Notes: a model not told the origin generated them from the sequence alone. Positions 36,321 to 45,543 are shown, numbered from the stretch's first letter. The stretch: 64,000 bases of DNA from Rhizobium sp. AAP43 (GCF_001296045.1 NZ_LJHS01000005.1:558001-622000); one strand, 5' to 3'. A program made the numbers and translations.

Positions 36321-37685
36321 TCAGAACCAAGTGGAATTGCCACGGGCGGCATAACGGCCGTCGCCGGGGGCGTTGACGACGTTGCTGCCGTCAAAGGCAA
36401 GCTTGCCGCCGACATAGGTGCGGGCCACGCGGACGGAGAATTCCCGACCGTCAAAGGGGCTCCAGTAGAGGTCGTCATGCGCCCTCGATGAGTCCCAGAC
36501 CTGCGGCTCGGCCTTCAGGATGGTGATATCGGCATCGGCACCCACTTGCAGGCTGCCCTTTTGCGGCCAGAGACCGAAGAATTTCGCCGGTCGCTCGCAG
36601 AGCTGCTCGACGGTCATCTGCAGGGCATCGAAGCCGCGCATTTCTGCGCCGGTATAGAAGGCCGGCAGCAGCGTTTCGAGGCCGGGCACGCCGGCACCGG
36701 CTTCGAAGATCGAGGGCGTGAACTTGTTGTCGATCGGCCAGCTGGAATGGTCGGAACTGACAAAGGCAACACGCCCGGCGGCGACGTCATCCCAGAGCGC
36801 CCCGATCTGGCCGGGGCGGATGGGCGGGTTGACCTTCATCTTTGCGCCGAGTTCCTGACCGTCGATGTCGGGATCGAACCACAGATAATGGACGCAGAGC
36901 TCGCCGGTGGCGCGGTATCCGTCGTTTAAGTAGTTCTCGACCAAGTCGAAGCCGCGCGTCGTCGTCAGATGAACGATGTGGGCATGGGCGCCCGCTGCGG
37001 CCCCGAGTTCCAGGAACTGCGCTGTCGCGGCGTGTTCGGCGGCCGGGGGGCGACTTTCCGAATGCGCTTCGATGCCGTCACGCCCGGCAGCTTTTGCGGC
37101 TGCGATCCGGGCTCGCACGATTTCCTGGTCCTCATTGTGAACGCCAAGCGGAATGTCCGTTGGCGCAAGCGCATCGAAGAGTTCGAGGATCTGGTTGGCG
37201 GAGATGCGGGGGAAGCGCGTCGGGCTGCTTTCGAAAGTGGAGATCTTGAAGGCGACGATGCCGGCTGCAATCAGGGGCTCGATATCATCCGTCGACTGGC
37301 CGGGCATGACGGTGCCGTAGAGCGCGACATTGGCGTGGGCATGTTCCTCGATTGCGGCGATCTTGGCGTCCAGCCGGGCGAGGGTGTTAAGCGGATCGGG
37401 ATTGTCATAGGGCATGTCGACGATGGTGGTGATGCCACCGGCAACCGCCGAGCGCGTCGTCGAGCGGATGCCGGGCAGGCCGCCATAGCTGCAGGCATGG
37501 GTCTGGCCATCGATGACGCCCGGAATGATGAGGTCGCTGCCGGCATCGAAAGCTTCGGCGGCGGTGGGAGCCTCGCCTGTGCCGATCGCGGCGATACGGC
37601 CATCACGGATGGCGATCCAGGCCTGGTCCAACGGGCCGTCGGCAAGACCGAGTTTTCCACGGATCACTGTGTCATAGGGCGTCAT
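36321..37685 (-). CDS. Dihydroorotase/allantoinase-like cyclic amidohydrolase
   Basis: 454 residues of the hydantoinase/allantoinase amidohydrolase family. It has GVIDGQTHACSYGG at the first metal site, IVAFKISTFESSP with the carboxylated Lys, GVHNEDQEI and HIVHLTTTRG with the His ligands, and SSDHSSWPIDN with the late Asp. The first His of the usual His-x-His pair is Gln here (codon CAG). Its start overlaps the stop of the racemase-like gene by 4 bp. A hydantoin or allantoin-type ring is the likely substrate, by neighbours. Confidence 0.87.
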   Translation of the reverse strand: MTPYDTVIRGKLGLADGPLDQAWIAIRDGRIAAIGTGEAPTAAEAFDAGSDLIIPGVIDGQTHACSYGGLPGIRSTTRSAVAGGITTIVDMPYDNPDPLNTLARLDAKIAAIEEHAHANVALYGTVMPGQSTDDIEPLIAAGIVAFKISTFESSPTRFPRISANQILELFDALAPTDIPLGVHNEDQEIVRARIAAAKAAGRDGIEAHSESRPPAAEHAATAQFLELGAAAGAHAHIVHLTTTRGFDLVENYLNDGYRATGELCVHYLWFDPDIDGQELGAKMKVNPPIRPGQIGALWDDVAAGRVAFVSSDHSSWPIDNKFTPSIFEAGAGVPGLETLLPAFYTGAEMRGFDALQMTVEQLCERPAKFFGLWPQKGSLQVGADADITILKAEPQVWDSSRAHDDLYWSPFDGREFSVRVARTYVGGKLAFDGSNVVNAPGDGRYAARGNSTWF

Positions 37686-38359
37686 GCGGTTTGTCCCTGA
37701 GGTTTGGCGATGGCGTAGCGCAGGTCGAGTGTGGTGCAGGCGAGCGCAACGCCGGCCTGCACCGGATCGACGACGGGTATGCCGAGCGCCTCCTGCATGG
37801 CCCGGCGGTAACCGCCAAGCCCGGCGCAGCCGAGGATGATCACGTCCGCACCGTCTTCGTCGCGCAGCCGTTTTGCCGTGCGCGCCACCGTCTCCACGAC
37901 GTCGGTTTGCATGAGCTGCACCACCGTCCTGTCGATCGAGCGGTCACCAGCCATGCGGCTGTCGAGACCCAGTGTCTTCAGATACCGCAGATGGCGGTCG
38001 ATGGAGGATTGGCCGAGCGAGACGATGCCGAATTTCGGGCCGAGCCCAAGTGCTGCGAGATAGGCCGCCTCGGCAATGCCGATCACGGGCCGTTGCGTTG
38101 CCTTGCGGACTGCTTGAATGCCGGGGTCGGAGAAGCAGGCAAGCACGATGGCGTCGGCCTCGCTTTCCGCCACGGCTTCCAGGATATTGGGGATCACGTC
38201 TGCGACATGCGCATCGCTCTCTATGCCCGGCGGCGATTTGGCCAGTTCCGTGCAGCGGATCTCGTGCCGGGTGGCGTCACGCACTGGTTCTAGGCAGGCC
38301 TGCATGGACTGGGTGACGGATACCGAACTGTTCGGGTTGATGACGAGGATTTCCGACAC
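37682..38359 (-). CDS. Asp/Glu/hydantoin racemase family protein
   Basis: 225 residues from GTG 38359 (AGGT upstream), which gives the standard start SEILVINPNSSVSVTQSM. The two catalytic-type cysteines are in IVLACFSDPGI and ILGCAGLGGYR. This cofactor-independent family interconverts enantiomers of 5-substituted hydantoins or amino acids. It is first gene of the operon with the amidohydrolase and DapA-like genes and is divergent from the GntR regulator. A longer frame to an ATG at 38413 is less likely. Confidence 0.85.
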   Translation of the reverse strand: MSEILVINPNSSVSVTQSMQACLEPVRDATRHEIRCTELAKSPPGIESDAHVADVIPNILEAVAESEADAIVLACFSDPGIQAVRKATQRPVIGIAEAAYLAALGLGPKFGIVSLGQSSIDRHLRYLKTLGLDSRMAGDRSIDRTVVQLMQTDVVETVARTAKRLRDEDGADVIILGCAGLGGYRRAMQEALGIPVVDPVQAGVALACTTLDLRYAIAKPQGQTA

Positions 38360-38417
38360 GATGACACCTGGACTGTGACGGCCATTTCTAGCGGGCCGCG
38401 CCGATTGCATCACTAAA

Positions 38418-38435
38418 ATATATTACGTAGTATAT
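38418..38435. promoter_or_regulatory. Palindromic operator candidate for the divergent GntR regulator
   Basis: ATATATTACGTAGTATAT is a dyad centred on TACGTA with ATATA/TATAT arms; only one base pair is mismatched. It lies 59 bp upstream of the racemase start and in the shared promoter region of the GntR gene, as expected for an FCD-GntR site. Confidence 0.6.
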
Positions 38436-38601
38436 CAGATGATATGGGCTGTCAAAATCTCTGGTGGCACCCGATCCGGCGATCGGCTGTACGTGTAGAG
38501 ATAGCTGTTCAACGGGCATAAGCTGGCGAAATTGGGGTGAGGGGCGCATCGGTGAAATGCGAAACTGGAGATCGGCTTTGAACGAGGCAGGCATTGGGGG
38601 C

Positions 38602-39288
38602 ATGGCGGATGTGCCGGGCGAAAAGCGTGGAAAATCGCTGACGGAAAAAGCCTATGCGGTTTTGCGCAATCGCATCATCACAGGCGCGATGCCGCCCGGT
38701 ATGGAGGTCTCCGAGCCGGAGCTGGCCGAGCAACTTGAGGTCAGCAAGACGCCAGTGCGTGAGGCGCTGGCGCGGCTCTGCGTCGAAGGGTTTATGGAGG
38801 CCTTTCCGCGCCGCGGCTACCGGGTCACGCCTGTCACGGTCAAGGACATGAACGACCTGTTTGCGGTCCGTGGCATGCTGGAAGGCACGGCGGCGGCGCT
38901 GGCGGCCAAGAACCTGACGGATGACGAGCTCGACGCGCTCGACCGGTTGGCAGACGTGACCTATGTGATCGGCGAGGAGGTCAGCACCAAGACCTTTGTC
39001 GATTCCAACCAGGAATTCCATTCGGCAATCGCCCGTGGCTCGCGCAATCCGCGTCTCTACGCGCTGGTGATGAGCCATCTGGAGGAATGCGCCCGCCTGT
39101 TTTACATGGGCGCCAGAGTGCGCGACATCAATCCCGAAACCAATGACGATCATCACCGCATCGTGGCCATGCTGCGGGCCCGTGACCCCGAGGGCGCACG
39201 CGCTGCGATCTTAACTCACAACGAAAACACGCGGGCCGGCATTCTCGGCGCGCTGGTGGCCAGCGGGCAGGGCTGTTTGACGCTCTGA
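38602..39288 (+). CDS. GntR-family (FCD/FadR subfamily) regulator
   Basis: 228 residues from ATG 38602 (GGGGGC upstream); ATG 38557 is also possible. The winged helix is at about residues 12-75 (KAYAVLRNRIITGAMPPGME, LEVSKTPVREALARLCVEGF). The all-helical FCD ligand domain follows, with SNQEFHSAIARGSRNPRLYA and NDDHHRIVAMLRARDPEGAR, which carry the metal-binding Asp and His residues. It should control the divergent racemase-amidohydrolase-lyase operon. Confidence 0.9.
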   Translation: MADVPGEKRGKSLTEKAYAVLRNRIITGAMPPGMEVSEPELAEQLEVSKTPVREALARLCVEGFMEAFPRRGYRVTPVTVKDMNDLFAVRGMLEGTAAALAAKNLTDDELDALDRLADVTYVIGEEVSTKTFVDSNQEFHSAIARGSRNPRLYALVMSHLEECARLFYMGARVRDINPETNDDHHRIVAMLRARDPEGARAAILTHNENTRAGILGALVASGQGCLTL

Positions 39289-39475
39289 TCTTCCGCCTCC
39301 GCGCATCGGCCGCATGACTTTTCTGTCCGCATCCTTCTGGCGGCGGTCGGGAGCCGATTTTTCGAGGCAGGCACGGATCGGCGAGCCGAGCTGTCGTCAG
39401 CTGGTGACGCCTATCGGCATGATAAGGACCGCGATGATTGCTGCGTTGCTGGAAATCTGGACTATCACATTAAGA

Positions 39476-39552
39476 TGGCGCACCCGACAGGATTCGAACC
39501 TGTGACCTTTGGAATCGGAATCCAACACTCTATCCAGCTGAGCTACGGGTGC
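39476..39552 (-). tRNA. tRNA-Arg (anticodon CCG)
   Basis: A complete 77-nt cloverleaf with encoded CCA. Acceptor stem is GCACCCG/CGGGTGC. The D arm starts GCTCAGCTGGATAG. The anticodon arm is TTGGA-TTCCGAT-TCCAA, which puts CCG at positions 34-36 and reads CGG. The T arm is ACAGG-TTCGAAT-CCTGT. Confidence 0.95.
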
Positions 39553-39873
39553 ATCCGCGGCGGTATGACTCGCCGTTCCGAGAGCGGTCATAGCGCAGTC
39601 GGATGCGGGCTTCAATCGTAAAAACAGGTCGTGGCTGCATATTCGCCAAGGTCTTGCCGAGCTGTTTTGTCGTTCCTTGCGAGCTCGCTGTGAGCGCTGA
39701 TCGGAAACAGTGGCTTTTATTGGTTGGAAACCAGTCAAATTCTAGGAAATAGACTAAAATCGCAGGCTGCTGTGCGCTCGTACCCTTGAGGTCCGGTTGC
39801 AGATCGGTAAGATCAGACTGTATCGGAGGGGAAGGTTTTTCCTTCAGGGGTGAACATAATAAAAGGCGAATAA
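39553..39873. other. Spacer between tRNA-Arg and MarR genes
   Basis: 321 bp with no supported gene. It should hold the tRNA promoter (minus) and the MarR promoter (plus). No integrase or attachment-site duplication of the tRNA 3' end was found in the window. Confidence 0.4.
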
Positions 39874-40341
39874 ATGCCTGATACTGGGGCTGACGATTTT
39901 ACTCCGAATGTGTCGAGACTCGACTTTTCGGTTATGGACGATGCTGTAGGATACCGACTGCGGCGGGCGCAATTGGCGGTTTTTCAGCATTTTAACGAGG
40001 CGTTCTCCTCGAAGGGCTTGCGACCTACCGACTTTGCCGTGCTTCTGCTGCTGACCCGCAATGAGGGATCGAAACAGAGCGAAGTTGCCGAAGCGCTCGG
40101 CATTCAGCGGGCGAATTTCGTCGCCATCGTTGATGGCCTGGAAAACAAGGGGTTCATCGAGCGCCGCAAGTCCGAATCGGACCGGCGCGTGCAGTCGCTG
40201 TACATGACGCCGGCCGGACAAGCCTATCTCGAGGAGCTGATGCCGATCTGGCTCGGGCATGAGCAATGGGTGCTGAACCAGCTGGGTGGTGTGGCCGAGC
40301 GGGATATGGTCAACAAGCTTCTTGCCCGCCTTTACGAATGA
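39874..40341 (+). CDS. MarR-family transcriptional regulator
   Basis: 155 residues with a winged helix in the middle (FAVLLLLTRNEGSKQSEVAE, LGIQRANFVAIVDGLENKGF, then the wing IERRKSESDRRVQSLYMTPA). Start has AAAAGGCG upstream. MarR dimers typically repress efflux or catabolic genes and respond to phenolic ligands. No obvious target neighbours. Confidence 0.9.
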   Translation: MPDTGADDFTPNVSRLDFSVMDDAVGYRLRRAQLAVFQHFNEAFSSKGLRPTDFAVLLLLTRNEGSKQSEVAEALGIQRANFVAIVDGLENKGFIERRKSESDRRVQSLYMTPAGQAYLEELMPIWLGHEQWVLNQLGGVAERDMVNKLLARLYE

Positions 40342-40394
40342 ACCCGTCGGCTGGCCAGCGGAGGCCCGGCTGCGGATCTGATCTATCGGAGTGA

Positions 40395-40895
40395 TCAGCG
40401 GCTGGCGCGGCGTAGGGCTTCGTCGACCAGCAAATTGGCCGTCTTCATGCGTATCGTGGCGGCTCGTGCGAACTGTGCGTGGACGCGGTCGGGATGGTTG
40501 TCTCTGGCGAAGCGCCGCCGCTTGTACTGAAGCGTTTCCCGGTCATCGTCGGGCAGGATCGCCAGATCGGCGGCAATGTCGTCGGCTGACAGGCGATCGA
40601 GCCAAGCGGGTGGCTCGGGTTCGGCCGGCGGCTGGGGAGGGGTGTCAGCCAGACGCGCTTCCTCGATCTCGCGCAAATCGTCCATGACGTCCAGATAGGC
40701 GCTGCGGCTCACGGTCGCCGTTTCTTGGGCGGTATCGCGTGTTTCCGGCACGAAACCGCTGCCAAGCCCCCGGATGCGGAAGGCGTCAGCCTGTCGTGAT
40801 TGTGCCGCTGTATCTTCATGGCCAATGGCGTCATCGGTGGCCTCGTCGGCCAGTCGGTCGACCACGGACTGGAAGAGTGACTTTCCAAACAACAT
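40395..40895 (-). CDS. J-domain-like hypothetical protein
   Basis: 166 residues from ATG 40895. The N-terminal half is Asp/Arg-rich and unlike any domain I know. The C-terminal 60 residues resemble a DnaJ J-domain: a helix YKRRRFARDNHPDRV with the diagnostic His-Pro-Asp, then a helix AATIRMKTANLLVDEALRRA. J-domains stimulate Hsp70 ATPase, but no glycine-rich or zinc region is present. The partner is unknown. Confidence 0.7.
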   Translation of the reverse strand: MLFGKSLFQSVVDRLADEATDDAIGHEDTAAQSRQADAFRIRGLGSGFVPETRDTAQETATVSRSAYLDVMDDLREIEEARLADTPPQPPAEPEPPAWLDRLSADDIAADLAILPDDDRETLQYKRRRFARDNHPDRVHAQFARAATIRMKTANLLVDEALRRASR

Positions 40896-41033
40896 GCGCT
40901 CGGCTCTGATTGCGTGTATCCGCCAACCCATGGCAGCCGGGTGAGTTGAGCATCCCAGCATGGTGTCGAGCTTGCGTAGCGTCCGCCCGTGCAATGGGGG
41001 CGGGGCGCCTGTATTCTGCCTATGCGTATCAGG

Positions 41034-41864
41034 TCAGCTCTGGCTTTGGCTTTGGCTCTGACTTTGTCCCTGCTGCTCTACCACGAGCGTCACTTCCAGA
41101 TCCTCGCCGGCCAGGCCGATGCGCATGCCGGAAACAGGCGCAACGTCGGCGTAGCAGAGACCCGTGCCGATCCGGACATAGCGTTCGTCGGGGCAGTGAT
41201 TGTTGGCGGCGTCGAAGCCGACCCAACCGAGGCCGGGAAGATGGACTTCGGCCCAGGCATGGGTCGCCGTCTGCTCTGTCCTGTCATCCATCATCAGGTA
41301 GCCGGAGACATAGCGGGCCGGCATGCCCAAGAGGCGAGCTGCCGAAATCATCGCATGGGTGTGGTCCTGGCAGACGCCGCGACCGGCTCCCAGCGCCTGT
41401 TCCGCCGTCGTTTCGGTATCGGTGGTGCCGGGCTCATAGGCGATCTGCTCGTTGAGCTTGCCCATGAGGTCATGCATGCGGGCAAGGTCCGATTCGCCGC
41501 TCAGGCTCTTTGCCAGTTCTTCGATCAAAGGACCGGCTTTGGTGCTTTCCGTCTCGCGCAGATAGAGCCAGAGCGGAACATAGCCCTGATGCGGGCCGAA
41601 GACGCCGGCGCGGTCCTGCGTCACCACCACGCCGGAGGCGACGATGTGGACGCTATGGCTGTCGCCTTCGGTCGAGACAAGATGCGTCTTGTTGCCGAAC
41701 TGGTCTGAAAAACCGGCCTCGACCTTGGCGCCGTCGACGACGACGTTCCAGCTTTCGACCGTCTGGCCGGGGCCGCTCAAAGGCGTCAGCCGGAGGCGCT
41801 GCAGGGAATACTGCACCGGATCGTCATAGCGGTATTCGGTGGTGTGGGTGATCCGCAAACGCAT
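41034..41864 (-). CDS. Transglutaminase-like cysteine protease/amidase with (Ser-Gln)n tail
   Basis: 276 residues from ATG 41864. An N-terminal bacterial transglutaminase-associated beta domain (MRLRITHTTEYRYDDPVQYS) precedes the core, with GRGVCQDHTHAMISAARLLG (catalytic Cys), THAWAEVHLPGLGWVGFDA (His) and the following Asp. The last eleven residues are a Gly/Ser/Gln run (GQSQSQSQSQS) made by a short hexanucleotide repeat. It completes a trio with the alpha-E and ATP-grasp genes, a constellation widely conserved and linked to peptide-like modification. Confidence 0.9.
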   Translation of the reverse strand: MRLRITHTTEYRYDDPVQYSLQRLRLTPLSGPGQTVESWNVVVDGAKVEAGFSDQFGNKTHLVSTEGDSHSVHIVASGVVVTQDRAGVFGPHQGYVPLWLYLRETESTKAGPLIEELAKSLSGESDLARMHDLMGKLNEQIAYEPGTTDTETTAEQALGAGRGVCQDHTHAMISAARLLGMPARYVSGYLMMDDRTEQTATHAWAEVHLPGLGWVGFDAANNHCPDERYVRIGTGLCYADVAPVSGMRIGLAGEDLEVTLVVEQQGQSQSQSQSQS

Positions 41865-41880
41865 GGGCTCGATTTCCTGC

Positions 41881-42828
41881 TCAGCTGTAGAACCTGTATC
41901 CCTCGGTGATCTCGCTGCCCAGCCTGTTGTTCTGGGCAATGAAAGTATCGAGGAATTCGTGCAGTCCCTGGTCCATGATCGTTGCGATGGTCGTCGATTT
42001 GAGCGAGGCGAGAACGTCATCGGCCGTTTCGTGGGCGGCCAGGCGTTCGCCGTATTCCTTGCCCAGATAGGTGAGGTTGGAGGCGATCTTCTCGTAACAA
42101 TAGGCAAGCGATCGCGGCATCTGGCCGTTCAGGATCAGAAAGTCGGCAATGTTCGTCGCCTTGTATTCGCCGTCATAGACCCAGCGATAGGAGCGATGGG
42201 CGGAAACGGAGCGCAGGATGGATTCCCACTGCATGTTGTCGAGCGACGAGCCGACGTGGGTGATCGCCGGCAGAAGCACGTAATATTTCACGTCGAGGAT
42301 GCGGCTGGTATTGTCGGCCCGCTCGATAAAGGTGCCGATGCGGGCGAAATTGTAGATTTCGTTTCGCAGCATCGAGCCGTGGAAGGCGCCGCGGATCAGG
42401 CCTGCACGCCGCTTGATCGTGTCGATTACCTCCGGCAGATCGGCGGATTTCAGCTTGCCGGCCAGCATCTGCTTGAGCTCGATCCAGCATTCGTTGGTTG
42501 CTTCCCAGGTCTCGCGGGTCAGCGCCGTGCGCACCATGCGGGCATTGTTGCGGCCAGCCTCGATGCAGGACATCACGCTCGACGGATTGGCCGTGTCGCG
42601 CAGCAGGAAGTCGATGGCATCCTGGGATGTCAGCTTGCCACAGTTTTCCGTGTAAAGAGCGCGGACATCCGCGCTCTGCAGCACGGCATCCCAATCGTCA
42701 TCCGAGGCGCCTGTACGGGTCAGCGACATGCGCAAGCCCGCATCGACGAGGCGGGCAATGTTCTCAGCTCTCTCGATGTAGCGGAACATCCAATAGAGGC
42801 CGTTGGCAGTTCTTCCGAGCATGACCAT
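41881..42828 (-). CDS. Alpha-E domain protein (DUF403)
   Basis: 315 residues, almost all helical, with the family start MLGRTANGLYWMFRYIERAE-NIARLVDAG and later YRWVYDGEYKATNIADFLIL and NGQMPRSLAYCYEKIASNL. It is always found beside circularly permuted ATP-grasp proteins and transglutaminase-like enzymes, as here; it lies 1 bp after the ATP-grasp gene. Biochemical function unknown. Confidence 0.92.
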   Translation of the reverse strand: MVMLGRTANGLYWMFRYIERAENIARLVDAGLRMSLTRTGASDDDWDAVLQSADVRALYTENCGKLTSQDAIDFLLRDTANPSSVMSCIEAGRNNARMVRTALTRETWEATNECWIELKQMLAGKLKSADLPEVIDTIKRRAGLIRGAFHGSMLRNEIYNFARIGTFIERADNTSRILDVKYYVLLPAITHVGSSLDNMQWESILRSVSAHRSYRWVYDGEYKATNIADFLILNGQMPRSLAYCYEKIASNLTYLGKEYGERLAAHETADDVLASLKSTTIATIMDQGLHEFLDTFIAQNNRLGSEITEGYRFYS

Positions 42829-42829
42829 G

Positions 42830-44248
42830 TCAGTCCTCCAATACCCAGGTGTCCTTGGTGCCGCCGCCCTGGCTGGAATTGACCACGAGCGAGCCCTCTT
42901 TCAGGGCCACGCGGGTCAAGCCGCCAGGGATGATCTGCACCTTGTCGGAGACGAGGACATAGGGGCGAAGGTCGACATGGCGCGGCGCGATCCCCTTGTC
43001 GACGAGGATCGGCACGGTCGACAGCGAGAGTGTCGGCTGGGCAATGTAGTTGGAGGGCCGGGCTTTGAGCTTTTCGGCGAAGTCGGCGCATTCCTGCTTG
43101 GTGGCGGTCGGGCCGACCAGCATGCCGTAGCCGCCGGAGCCATGCACTTCCTTGACCACGAGCTCGTCCAGATGTTCGAGCACGTATTTCAGGCTGTCAG
43201 CCTCCGAACAGCGCCAGGTCGGCACATTTTCGAGGATTGCCTTGCGGCCTGTGTAGAATTCAACGATCTCCGGCATGTAGCTGTAGATCGCCTTGTCGTC
43301 GGAAATGCCGGTGCCGGGCGCATTGGCAATGGTAATGTGGCCGGCGCGGTAGACGTCCATGATGCCGGGGATGCCCAGCGCCGAATCCGGCCGGAAGGTG
43401 AGGGGGTCGAGGAAGTCGTCATCGACGCGGCGATAGAGCACATCGATCGCCTCGTAACCGCGCGTCGTGCGCATCTTCACCTTGCCGTCGATCACCCGCA
43501 GATCCGAACCCTCAACGAGCTCGACACCCATCATGTCGGCGAGGAAGGAGTGTTCGTAATAAGCGGAATTGTAGATGCCCGGGGTGAGTACGGCGACGCG
43601 TGGCTTGCCACTGCAGCCCGGAGGGGCAAGCGAGGCGAGCGACTGGCGCAGCAGATGCGGATAATCCTCGACGCGCTGAACCTTGTTGAGCTGGAAGAGC
43701 TCGGGGAACATCTGCATCATGGTTTCCCGGTTTTCCAGCATGTAGCTGACACCGGAGGGGGTGCGGGCATTGTCTTCCAGAACGTAGAACTGGTCCTCGC
43801 CGGTGCGCACGATGTCGGTGCCGACGATATGGGTATAGACGCCGCCGGGCGGGCGAAAGCCGATCATTTCCGGAATGAAGGCGACGTTCTTTTCGATCAG
43901 CTCGCGCGGGATGCGGCCAGCCTTGATGATTTCCTGCTTGTGATAGATGTCGTCCAGGAAGGCATTGAGGGCCAGGACACGCTGCTCGATGCCCTGGGCG
44001 AGCTTGCGCCATTCGCGCGCCGAGATGATGCGCGGGATGATGTCGAAGGGGATCAGCTTTTCCGAGGAATCTTCGTGCCCGTAGACCGCAAAGGTGATGC
44101 CGGTCTTGCGGAAGATATTTTCTGCATCATGCGATTTCGCCAGAAGCCTTGCCGGATCCTGGCTCGAATACCAGTCGTGATAGTTCTTGTAGGGCGCTCG
44201 CGGAGTGTTCTCCGCCGTGATCATTTCATCGAATGCCAATGCCGCCAT
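42830..44248 (-). CDS. Circularly permuted ATP-grasp protein
   Basis: 472 residues. Motifs include GITFAVYGHEDSSEKLIPFD, VYTHIVGTDIVRTGEDQFYV-LEDNARTPSG, VDDDFLDPLTFRPDSALGI, and KEVHGSGGYGMLVGP for nucleotide binding. Permuted ATP-grasp enzymes are thought to form amide bonds in a peptide or amino-acid product. It is the first gene of the trio and is preceded by a 410-bp intergenic region. Confidence 0.92.
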   Translation of the reverse strand: MAALAFDEMITAENTPRAPYKNYHDWYSSQDPARLLAKSHDAENIFRKTGITFAVYGHEDSSEKLIPFDIIPRIISAREWRKLAQGIEQRVLALNAFLDDIYHKQEIIKAGRIPRELIEKNVAFIPEMIGFRPPGGVYTHIVGTDIVRTGEDQFYVLEDNARTPSGVSYMLENRETMMQMFPELFQLNKVQRVEDYPHLLRQSLASLAPPGCSGKPRVAVLTPGIYNSAYYEHSFLADMMGVELVEGSDLRVIDGKVKMRTTRGYEAIDVLYRRVDDDFLDPLTFRPDSALGIPGIMDVYRAGHITIANAPGTGISDDKAIYSYMPEIVEFYTGRKAILENVPTWRCSEADSLKYVLEHLDELVVKEVHGSGGYGMLVGPTATKQECADFAEKLKARPSNYIAQPTLSLSTVPILVDKGIAPRHVDLRPYVLVSDKVQIIPGGLTRVALKEGSLVVNSSQGGGTKDTWVLED

Positions 44249-44658
44249 CCCCCTTTTTTCTCATTTGAATACAACCATTTTAGCAATGCAAGCGGGCTGG
44301 CTGGCCGTGGTGTAAGAATTTGCAGACGGCGCTGTCGCCTTATAATTATGCAAGTGCATGAGTTTAGTGCAGGCAACGCTACGATAGTTTGAGTTGTATG
44401 CCGGAATATCGCCCAGTCGGTGACGAAGTTGGCCCGGTCCAGGGTGCCGATGTCCTGCGCGTTGCCTCATATTTAGGCTTTCTATTTGCGTAAAAAAATA
44501 TTCCAGTCGGTTTTGGTCCCCTGGCTCAAGCGATTTGATCGTGCCGTGCAGGAAAACTGCTTTGACCTCGTGGCGCATGACGCCTAACGAGCGGGGACGC
44601 GGCAAATGGGCCTTTGTCCCCTCCCATTTGCCAGTCCTTGATTTGCTCGAAAGCCATC
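44249..44658. other. Divergent promoter region, no other features
   Basis: The space between the ATP-grasp gene and the DMT gene is moderately AT-rich around 44470-44510. No repeat, operator or gene is apparent. Confidence 0.4.
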
Positions 44659-45543
44659 ATGACCCTGACCCGTCTCGCCCCCGTTCTCTTCGTTCTCCTG
44701 TGGTCGACTGGCTGGGTCAGTGCGAAATATGCGGATTTCTATGCAGATCCGCTGACGTTCCTCGTCATTCGCTATGCGTCGGCTATCGTGCTGTTTTACG
44801 CCGTCTGTCGGTTTGCCGGGGTGTCATGGCCGAAGGAGCGAAGTGGCTGGCTGCATGCGATCGCTTCGGGCGTGCTGCTTCACGGGCTCTATCTCGGCAT
44901 GGTCTGGTGGGCGATCGGCGAGGGCGTGCCGGCGGCCATGTCCGGGATCATTGCCGGCCTGCAGCCGCTGATGACAGCCGTTGCAGCCGGCTTTCTGGTT
45001 GGCGAAGATCTCAGCCTCACGCAGAAGATCGGTCTGGTCCTCGGCTTTTGCGGCATCGCCGTTGCTGTCCTGCCGAACGTGCTGGTGCTCGATGCGTCGG
45101 CGATCCCCGCTTATGCGGTGGCGGTCAATGTGCTGGCCATGACAGCCGTGACGGCCGGTACGATCTACCAGAAGCGTTTCCTCAAGCAGGGTGATCTTCG
45201 GGCGGTCGCAACCCTCCAATATGTGGGCGCGCTGCTCGTGACCCTGCCGGTGGCCTGGGCGCTGGAGGATATGCATGTCGAATGGGGGCTCGGCTTCTTT
45301 GCCGTGCTTGGATGGTCGGTGATTGGGATTTCGATGGGCGCGATCGCGCTCCTCTTGCATCTCATCCGCAAGGGCGATGTGTCGAAGGCCGCTTCGCTGA
45401 TCTATCTCGTGCCGCCACTTGCGGCGATCGAGGCCGCACTGGTCTTTGGTGAGGCGCTGACAGTGCCGATGATGATCGGCACCGTGATTGTCATGCTTGG
45501 GGTCTATCTCACCAATCGGGCCGGTGCAAAGCCGCAAGATTGA
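44659..45543 (+). CDS. DMT-superfamily (EamA) transporter
   Basis: 294 residues from ATG 44659; the frame upstream lacks a ribosome site. Ten membrane helices in two EamA halves: LAPVLFVLLWSTGWVSAKYA, AAMSGIIAGLQPLMTAVAAG-FLVGEDLSLTQKIGLVLGFC in the first half, and AASLIYLVPPLAAIEAALVF-GEAL in the second. It is an inner-membrane metabolite exporter of unknown substrate. Confidence 0.9.
   Translation: MTLTRLAPVLFVLLWSTGWVSAKYADFYADPLTFLVIRYASAIVLFYAVCRFAGVSWPKERSGWLHAIASGVLLHGLYLGMVWWAIGEGVPAAMSGIIAGLQPLMTAVAAGFLVGEDLSLTQKIGLVLGFCGIAVAVLPNVLVLDASAIPAYAVAVNVLAMTAVTAGTIYQKRFLKQGDLRAVATLQYVGALLVTLPVAWALEDMHVEWGLGFFAVLGWSVIGISMGAIALLLHLIRKGDVSKAASLIYLVPPLAAIEAALVFGEALTVPMMIGTVIVMLGVYLTNRAGAKPQD

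Noticed and set aside
39476-39873. Integrative element at tRNA-Arg
   Set aside because: No integrase and no duplicated tRNA 3' end were seen in the window.
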